A model generated the notes under the pieces. That model did no database searches and was not told where the DNA came from. It worked only from the letters and a program-made list of their open reading frames with translations. Below are positions 57,281-64,000 of a stretch of DNA of 64,000 nucleotides, piece after piece (the first letter of the stretch is position 1; every line of letters begins with the position of its first letter). Source of the DNA: Zygnema circumcarinatum (lineage: Eukaryota > Streptophyta > Zygnematophyceae > Zygnematales > Zygnemataceae); the NCBI GenBank assembly GCA_037447605.1, contig CM074808.1, positions 3,971,467 through 4,035,466 of the forward strand, in the 5' to 3' direction. A program made the position numbers and the translations under genes.

Positions 57281-59015
57281 AATCCGACAATATATATCGA
57301 TAATGATACCAGTCAACCGCGCCCTGCAAGAATGCCTGCAAGCTTTCTCAATAGTATGGTGAATCCGAGTAAAAAGGTCTGCAATACCGATCAAAGTGAT
57401 GGAGCTTTCTAAACAGAAAGGCTCCCAAGCGCCTACGTCATAGGCAGGGTGGGTGGCCTACGCGTAGGCTGCCAGGTGGCGCCCCCGCGTACCGCAGAAC
57501 GGCGGCAACCGCAGATTTTTCTTCGGTCACTTCGAGGGGGATATGCCGGGGAATATTACGCACAATTTTTACAACCTTTCTAAAATTCAATATATGGTGG
57601 AAAGTCACCAAAATGATCCGCAAAAAATATGAAATTTGTCAAATATGTGACGTCATTTACTATATAATCCACATGGAAAGCCCTTTTTATGCACAATTTC
57701 TGACGCATATTTGTAGTTTCATAGTTCGGGCAGAAAACAAAAATTAACAGACCTGCAAACCAGAGCGAGTCCTTCCCACTTTCCAGTTTGTAATTTAGGT
57801 GCGGGAGCGCCCACGTGATACTTAATAGTGTACGTGGCGCCCACCTATTGGGCCACGTATGCAAAGCCATCAACCCAGCACGACGTGGCTCATCCCTATT
57901 GGCAGAATTAACCGTTCTGCGATTGCCAACATCGAAAAGGGATCCCAAAAATACCGTTGGCTTCTTTTTTTTTTCCCCATTTTTCGAGTTCCGTAGGGGG
58001 GCGGGCTCCAGAAAAGGACGAGATCCAATTACCGGAATTTGACCGCCCGGCCGTTCGTCTGCTTTTGGACCCCCGTCCTCCCGGGTCAAGGCGTGTCCGC
58101 CAATCAGAGGCCGACACTCGCCCGGAAAGGGCGCGGCGGCCAATGAGGAGCCGCCACCCGCCGAAAAGATTCCGCCCGAGAGGGAATCCTGGCGTGGCTG
58201 GCTGGCGAGGCCGCAGAGCTCCCACGTGCTGCGCCAGAGAGGGACCACGTCGCCCACACATTCAGCCGCATGGATTGGCCCGTTCGCTGTGGAAAATTAC
58301 TGTGACGGCAACTGGACCCGACATCAGCACAGGTAACAGCTCGCATGGAGTCGTTATATATCGGGATATAGTATCGATCACGATGCTTTGTTACCCAGTC
58401 ATACGTGGCAGGTACTCATTGGCTATGATATGGAAAGGCAGCGCCTCGTACGGCGAGCTGGGGATTCGGAATACGAGTACCGTATCGGGCGACTCCGGTG
58501 TTCGATATATCGCGGGCACCTGGCCCATAGTCGTCCCATCCTCGTGCTGAATGAGCGCACATGGCCATTTGTGAGTGCACGAACCATGCATGCAACAAGA
58601 AGGTGGTGACAAGGATTTAGGGAAGCTAACCATGTTTTAGAAAGCCTACAAGCCTACAATAGCGAAAGCTTCAGGTGGAGGATTCAACACAGACTGCAGA
58701 GTCGGCCACATAAAAAAAAGGAAGAGTAACTATCGCCAGAAATTATTATCTACAGTCATCTTGAAATGACATAATGTAAAAGAATGTTGACAGGAACTGG
58801 AGGGCATTGTCCTAAAAAGCCCCGTTCAGTCTGCTAGCCGTATGGTGCGAAACCATGATACACTGATAGTTACACGATGAAGACCATCCTGGTTTTGCCA
58901 ATAGGCACATCTGAAAGCATTCCTGCTGCGGACACGCGGAGGCAACACATTCCCTCTCCGGCGCCAACTGTAATGGCGATTCACAAAATAAATACGACCA
59001 TAAAATGACTACACA
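57281..59015. other. Spacer upstream of the SPD1-like gene with CCAAT cluster
   Basis: 57840-58430 is GC-rich and contains repeated CCAAT/ATTGG boxes (near 57846, 57897, 58099, 58140, 58272 and 58420) together with ACGTGG(C/A) strings. It is probably the SPD1-like promoter region. ORFs on both strands across 57580-58550 overlap each other and have no recognised motif. The right end is the 3' region of the DUF218 gene. Confidence 0.45.
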
Positions 59016-60398
59016 TCATACAAACGCCTCCGAGGTGGAGGCGAGAGAGCGCTTCATTTTCTTGCCCAGCACTGCATCCAACCTTTCAGGCAGGGATGCA
59101 ATCTTCATCTCCTGCAAAAAGAGAAACGACCAGAGAAACAGATACCCAGCAATACAGACAAACAATGACGTAAGAATAAGCACAGCATAAGGAATACATG
59201 CACGCTCATCTGGAAAGACGAAGTCAAAAAGGTCATCGAAAAGCTGGCAGTACTACTAACCTCTTGGAGAGTCAAGTTTGCTCGTTCAGAAGGACTAAAG
59301 ATTGCCTTGGCCGCTGCAAAGTCAAGCTGCAATCATATAGAAAGCAGCGAAAGCCAAGGGTTGAGCCATTTCTCAAAACGAGCTCAATAAGGTTGAACTC
59401 ATAACTGCTTTATACAATCCTATTTGAAGGAGCAGAAGTCGTACTTGAACATACGCATGAACAAGCTGAAACTTCGCATGCTGTGGCTTATGACTAAAGA
59501 TACAGATCAGTACCTTAATGTTTGTGTCTTGATAGACAGTTTCGAATATGGCTCTGGAGCGGTTCACATGGAAATCTGACGTCACCACCAACATGTCGGT
59601 GACTCCCCTTTCAACAGCCAGAGGAAGTATCTTTATCGCATTCTGTTCCAATCCAATACAAACAGCTCAGGACGTAGATTCCATAAAGACCATTCCAGCC
59701 TTAACCAGAAACTATAGCATAAGTCTCAAACAAATACAGTTTGACATGCATTAGCTAAATATTCGCCACCTCCACCCTATTTGGCTACCTCAATAGTGTT
59801 GCTGGCTTCCATTTCCAGCACGATTGCCTGCCTCCTGACTCCGAGCTCGCAGCAAAGTGCTGCCGCTGCCTCTGCTTCGCTTACTGCATCTCACCCCACA
59901 CCGGCAACTCGCCTCCTTGGTTCAATTTCAGCGACACTTGCATGATTTTTTCTTTTATTTGTTAAAAACAGCTAAAAAAAGCTGATCGGGATTTCTTCTA
60001 TTACAGATTTTGTCTCAGGTGCTCTCCTGAATAGCACGCTTACGTTGATAAGAAGCATAAACAATAAAATAATGCCGAAAGCTTGCGCTATTTCAGAAAA
60101 AAATGAAGTATCCCTTTCCCTCTCTCTCTATCTTACCCTCTGCCACTTCCTTGTAGGCTTTCACACTTGCAGAATGCGATCAGAGATCATTTAAATAAAC
60201 TCATTTAACACCTACAGACGTCTAAGTACAAGCCTCACCTGGTCCAGAACCTTTATACCCTGAAAGTATAAGAATCGCATCACTCTCCTCTTGTATCTTC
60301 TCAAAGCATTTCACAGCCAGTTTCACTCTCTCTTCCAGCTGCGCGGAGCACCTTCCGTCGCTGCTAACCATGCAGCCCAGCACCGCCACAGCCTTCAT
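59016..60398 (-). CDS. DUF218 (YdcF/SanA-like) domain protein
   Basis: Five exons in phase: 60398-60239, 59883-59789, 59642-59514, 59326-59261, 59111-59016, giving 181 residues. The DUF218 pattern is visible: N-terminal beta strand AVAVLGCMVSSDGRCSAQLEER, ILILSGYKGSG, SEAEAAAALCCELGV (the S-E-A helix), IVLEMEASNTIENAIK (the E-x-x-S-x-x-T-x-E-N signature), and MLVVTSDFHVNRSRAIFE (the V-T-S-x-x-H-x-x-R signature). These are the conserved residues of the family, which in bacteria is linked to envelope processes; the plant role is unknown. No signal peptide is evident. ATG 60398 is the first in frame; an upstream exon is possible. Confidence 0.85.
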
Positions 60399-61425
60399 CC
60401 TTTCCTTTGCCAACTTTTTACATGCGAGAAGTAAACTCTACGACGGCTCCCCTACAGCTCCCCTGCGGGACGATCTTGACGACCTCGAGGCCACAGACAC
60501 CTGCAAAAACTCATTTCAAGATCTAAAACTGCCAAAAAAAGACCGAAGAATTGAACTTTTCTTTCGCTATTCTTGCCTTTGCGAAGCTCTACCGGTATCC
60601 GTATTCTTTGATCGAAAATAGCCATGCCCTCATAGGTAGGGCAGCGCCTGCTTGAGCAGCAGATTCCCTGCAGGGCAGGGTGATACCTTGCCCTGCCCCT
60701 GCGTCAGCGTCAGCCCCCCACCGACACGACCACGTGGATCCCCTTTGACCTCGAATACCGTACTCGAAATCCAGCTTGTTCCCTGCTTCATGTTGCAGTT
60801 ACAGTTGCAGTTGTAGTCGCACATATACATGATTGTAATAGTTCTAGTTGCAGTTAAAGTCGCCGTTAGAGTCCACGTTCAGCTAAAACGATAGTTGCGG
60901 TTGTAGTCATGTAGTTATAAAGCCTGTGAAAGTGAATTATACTAACTTGGATCCATGTTCTTGTTAAAGTGCTAGCGCCCTCCAAGTGCCATAGACGCCT
61001 TCTTGCTCTAAATTCGCTCGCTCTCTGCTCATCCTCGACCCCGCTCGCGCCCTAACTTAAATTGCACTGCCTCATGTCTTCCCCTTACATCTTCTTGCCT
61101 CGCTGAAGTGGCCCAGGCATGAAAAAAATGGAAGAGGAAAGAGGAAGGAAGACCATGCTTCCTGACTCTTCAGCCTCCCTCATACCGTATCGTATCGTGT
61201 TATTTCTGTATCATATCGTACCGTATCGTCATACGAGACCTTATTCGTAGTGGAAAACGATATCGAAACAAACTACGATACAGTACGAAACGATATCGTG
61301 TCATTTCTTATCATTCAGTACGATACGTTACGATTTGATACGGTATAGTGCGATACAGTACTTCAGTCAGCACTCAGCACCAGGCGGACCACTTGGCAGA
61401 GCGAAGGCGTCTCGGCCTGGCAGCC
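60399..61425. other. Bidirectional promoter region with degenerate CGTATCGTA repeats
   Basis: This lies between the divergent DUF218 and DUF952 genes. 60780-60910 has imperfect GTTGCAGTTACAGTTG units. 61180-61370 is dominated by CGTATCG/TACGATA permutations in both orientations. No coding exon was seen. Confidence 0.5.
61190..61366. repeat. Degenerate palindromic CGTATCGTA/ACGATACG array
   Basis: Around fifteen copies of CGTATCG, TACGATA or near variants occur in both orientations within 180 bases, ending about 60 bases before the DUF952 start codon. Confidence 0.75.
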
Positions 61426-62839
61426 ATGGCGTCGTCCTTCCTCTTCAGGATCAGCCCGGAGGACGAGTGGCGCGCGGCGCAGGCGGAAGGAGGGCTTCTA
61501 GGTGGTGAACTTGACCGAAAAAGTGGCTTCGTGCATCTCAGCGACGCGGAACAGGTAAGCGCCTCTGTTTGAAGCAAGCATCTAACAAGTTGACACAGAA
61601 ATTGAAGATACGTAATTACCAGGATAATACTTGGAAAGATGACAGGGGATAAAAATATGGGGATTAAGTTGTTGGGAAATTTGGGCCTGTTTGGTGCTAA
61701 GGTTAAGCTTGAAGCGTACGCTTGCTTTAGCATTCTCTTCAACTAGACAGCTGGCTTGCAGCGTTTTGACATAGGGGAAATGCGCGAGCTTTCTCGGTGA
61801 AGCGATTGTGCACGATTCCCTGACCGTGCCAGGCGGCCGTTCCGGAAGGAAATGCCTGCACTGAATGCCAGAAAATAATGGCTGTCGACGTCGTCAGAAG
61901 CACTTGGAAAGGCACGGAGATGTTTCTGTTGGAATCGGAAATCTCTTTGACGGTTTGCCGATGTAGTGCGTTGGCTAGTTTGTAGATGCATTTTCAGAGC
62001 CGACCATCTCTCACTTTTTCTTTTTTTCGAATGGTAATGGCTGCATAAATGCCTGCGAAGCTCTTTGGTCAAGTTGTTAGTATTCTAGTTTTAATTTCTG
62101 AAGCATGGTTATGAATCCTTACCGCAATTCGAATCAGAAACAAAACCATTTTTTGGCACGCAGACTTTCCGGAAGCTGGATATTGCGATTCTGGGTGTGC
62201 CTGTACATATGGTTGGCGTTACTGATGACGGTAGATGAATGTATCCTTAAATTCTTTAAAAATGACCATTTCCAAAAGTCAGAGTGGTTACGACACATAG
62301 ATCCCGACTGCTATGGGTGAGCACGTCTTTTGTGACGTCTATTGTCAATATTGCAGGTCCCAAGCACTCTGGCCTTGTTTTTCGCTGGACGTGATGACCT
62401 CTATCTTCTTAAAATAGACCCTTCAGAGGTGCGTTCGTCCTCCTACCATTGCAGATCCCTGGTTTTTCAGCTTGCATGTAATATTTTGCTGACTCTGTCG
62501 CTCAGCATAGCGAGCATGCTCTGCTCTTGACCATGTCCTCTAGTCAAGAATGGAATACATTTGTCTCTCGTAATGTTCTTGTAAGTCTCGACTATTCTTT
62601 TAGCACTTACAAGATTTTTGAAATCAGCTCTGTTACCCCTTTTCCCCTTTCTGTTTCTTTGTTGTGACTACAAGTTGGGAGACGGAGTCAAGTGGGAAGT
62701 TGTTTCCAACTCGGACACAAAATTTCCACATTTTTATGGACGCTCCGGAGATCATGCGCCGATCCCGCTAGCAGCGATAGTTGATGTAACGAAGCTCATT
62801 CTTGCAAATGGAAAGCATGTATTGCCCCCTCTTGTTTGA
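61426..62839 (+). CDS. DUF952 domain protein
   Basis: Three exons in phase: 61426-61554, 62357-62428, 62675-62839, giving 121 residues, the usual size for this family of small globular proteins of unknown function (related in fold to ADP-ribosyl-processing/glutaredoxin-linked bacterial proteins only by annotation, not by anything seen here). Conserved features: LFRISPEDEWRAAQAEG, GFVHLSDAEQV, DLYLLKIDPSEL, VKWEV, FPHFYGRSGDHAPIPL and VTKLI. The FPHxYG motif with the GFVHLS histidine are the family's most conserved residues. The third exon acceptor is CTACAAG at 62674. Confidence 0.88.
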
Positions 62840-63290
62840 AATTTGAGCTCAACTATGTTCCCGGGCTCCGCTTTTGTCTGTGTCCACATGACACTGATGA
62901 CACTTTGAATTGTATTGGGAAGGGGAGAAAAAATCAGCACTGGCATCGTAGCACTGGCATCGTTGCACGAGCAAAAAAGGTACAAAAATGCCCTACAAGG
63001 GCTAACATTGCACATATTGCACATATATACACGTCACAGGCAGGCAGGCAGGCAGGCTCGGCTCCCCTCTATCGCACCATGCACAGAGAGGGCCTGGCGA
63101 AAAGGTTAGAGGCGCCCCAACTTACAGGCGGTTTGTGATCCCCTCACAAGGAAGGAACCTATGGTACATGGCCCCTAACGTTTGCTGCTTAGTAGTCGGT
63201 CAGAAGTCCCGATATCGGTCTTAGTGCATAAGCTGCAATGCCTCCTATAGTCCAAGTGACGCTGCTGCCCCCCCAGCCCTCGAAGACTTT
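62840..63290. other. Convergent 3' spacer
   Basis: 3' regions of the DUF952 gene and the Lys/Glu-rich gene. It includes a short (CAGG)n run at 63038-63058 and GCACATATTGCACATAT direct repeats just before it. No exon was seen. Confidence 0.45.
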
Positions 63291-64000
63291 CTAACCTCTA
63301 ATCCCAAAGCAGCTCGTATACTTTCGGTGATACTTTGGTCTCCGCTTGTCCTTCTCCGCTTTTTTCTTCTCCTTCTCCTTTTCTGGCTTTTCATCCTTCC
63401 CCTTTTCCACCTTCGCCCCCTCCTCCACCTTCTGCTCGGGCTGCTCGCAAGTGCACATCGAAAGATTTAACATCAACGAAATGGCATGTTTAAAGGAGAA
63501 TCAAATTCGTTTCGTACACAAGGAGGTCGGACCATGATCCCTCGAGATTATGTGAATACAGGTCAGACAGCCGATGTAAGCATGATCAGTAAGCGGTTGC
63601 AAGCCAGCTTCATTCAGAAATTAAAACACAATGGAGGGTCAATTATGAGAAGCCACTAAATAAAATATTGAGATCATGAAGCATGAAAGCTTCAAAACGT
63701 TTGGCAAAATGCGGTAGTACTTACTGGCGCAGGAGCCTCAGCTTCTTTTGCAGGAATATGTTTCTCCATTTCCTTCTCCAATGTCGCTCCTTTAACATAA
63801 TCCTCACGGGTCTCTTTCTCCGGACGCTCTCGTTCTTTCTCCTCTTCGCGTTTTGTTTTCTGCTCCGCAGCATCCTGTCATGCAGTATGCACACAAACAC
63901 TATTGATTCGATGAGAAAGGACTCGCCACAATGTAGACGTTAAGGGTATCGAAGAGCTGAGCTGGCCTGATAATTGATAACGCATGGCCGCCAAAATACA
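63291..64000 (-). CDS. 3' part of a Lys/Glu-rich protein gene (runs off the window)
   Basis: Two exons in phase are visible: 63874-63725 and the last exon 63440-63291 with its stop. Together they encode about 99 residues of charged, Lys/Glu-rich sequence (KREEEKERERPEKETRED, EKPEKEKEKKKAEKDKRRP) ending YTSCFGIRG. The upstream exons lie beyond 64000. The composition suggests a long charged helix; no family can be named from this end alone. Confidence 0.6.

Noticed and set aside
57580-58550. Overlapping 225-codon minus and 197-codon plus ORFs
   Set aside because: GC-rich promoter-like sequence; the two ORFs shadow each other and neither has a motif.

Overview
The window is nuclear DNA of a green plant. 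Genes are split by many short introns (about 80-1,500 bases) with GT-AG borders, and one GC-AG intron. Several products are nuclear-encoded plastid proteins with transit-peptide-like N-termini, and there is an AP2/ERF factor, a plant-type OSCA channel and a eukaryotic tRNA-Glu. Plant-telomere-like CCCTAAA/CCCTAAC motifs are scattered through the introns. Together these fit a streptophyte (a charophyte alga or early-diverging land plant is my guess); the species cannot be told from the sequence. I built the exon models by hand from reading frame, splice borders and phase. Nearly all close with consistent phase, but none has transcript support.

Layout. 1-1545: GA-rich and unassigned. 1546-6269 (+): plastid terminal oxidase PTOX, 12 exons. 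7235-8885 (-): PSB33/TEF5-like thylakoid protein. 8976-9049: tRNA-Glu(UUC), followed directly by a ~670-base inverted-repeat element. 10861-17002 (-): OSCA/CSC1 channel, 13 exons. 18197-20786 (-): unrecognised five-exon gene. 23345-25751 (+) and 37405-40322 (+): two paralogous GT14/DUF266 glycosyltransferases. 26732-29321 (+): PALE CRESS. 31523-32617 (-): AP2/ERF factor. 34743-36137 (-): acidic membrane protein. 40814-47809 (-): a large protein with ankyrin repeats, two CCCH fingers and an RRM. 49091-49858 (-): histone H2A. 52239-57280 (-): Ycf45/SPD1-like plastid P-loop ATPase. 59016-60398 (-): DUF218/YdcF protein. 61426-62839 (+): DUF952 protein. 63291-64000 (-): 3' end of a Lys/Glu-rich gene.

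Four genes (PTOX, PSB33-like, PAC, SPD1-like) serve chloroplast biogenesis or thylakoid function. They lie on both strands among unrelated genes, so this is not an operon.

Introns and spacers hold long (GA/CT)n, (CTCCCT)n, (TACA)n and (ATGCCC)n tracts, which create most of the long Ser/Leu, Arg/Glu and Gly/Glu ORFs; I do not report those as genes. The most unusual finding is a ~100-base dispersed repeat present three times (9899-10009, 16071-16165, 50521-50624). It carries a conserved basic reading frame with the core PSNVHGQ...HGE.RGT..KGPK.
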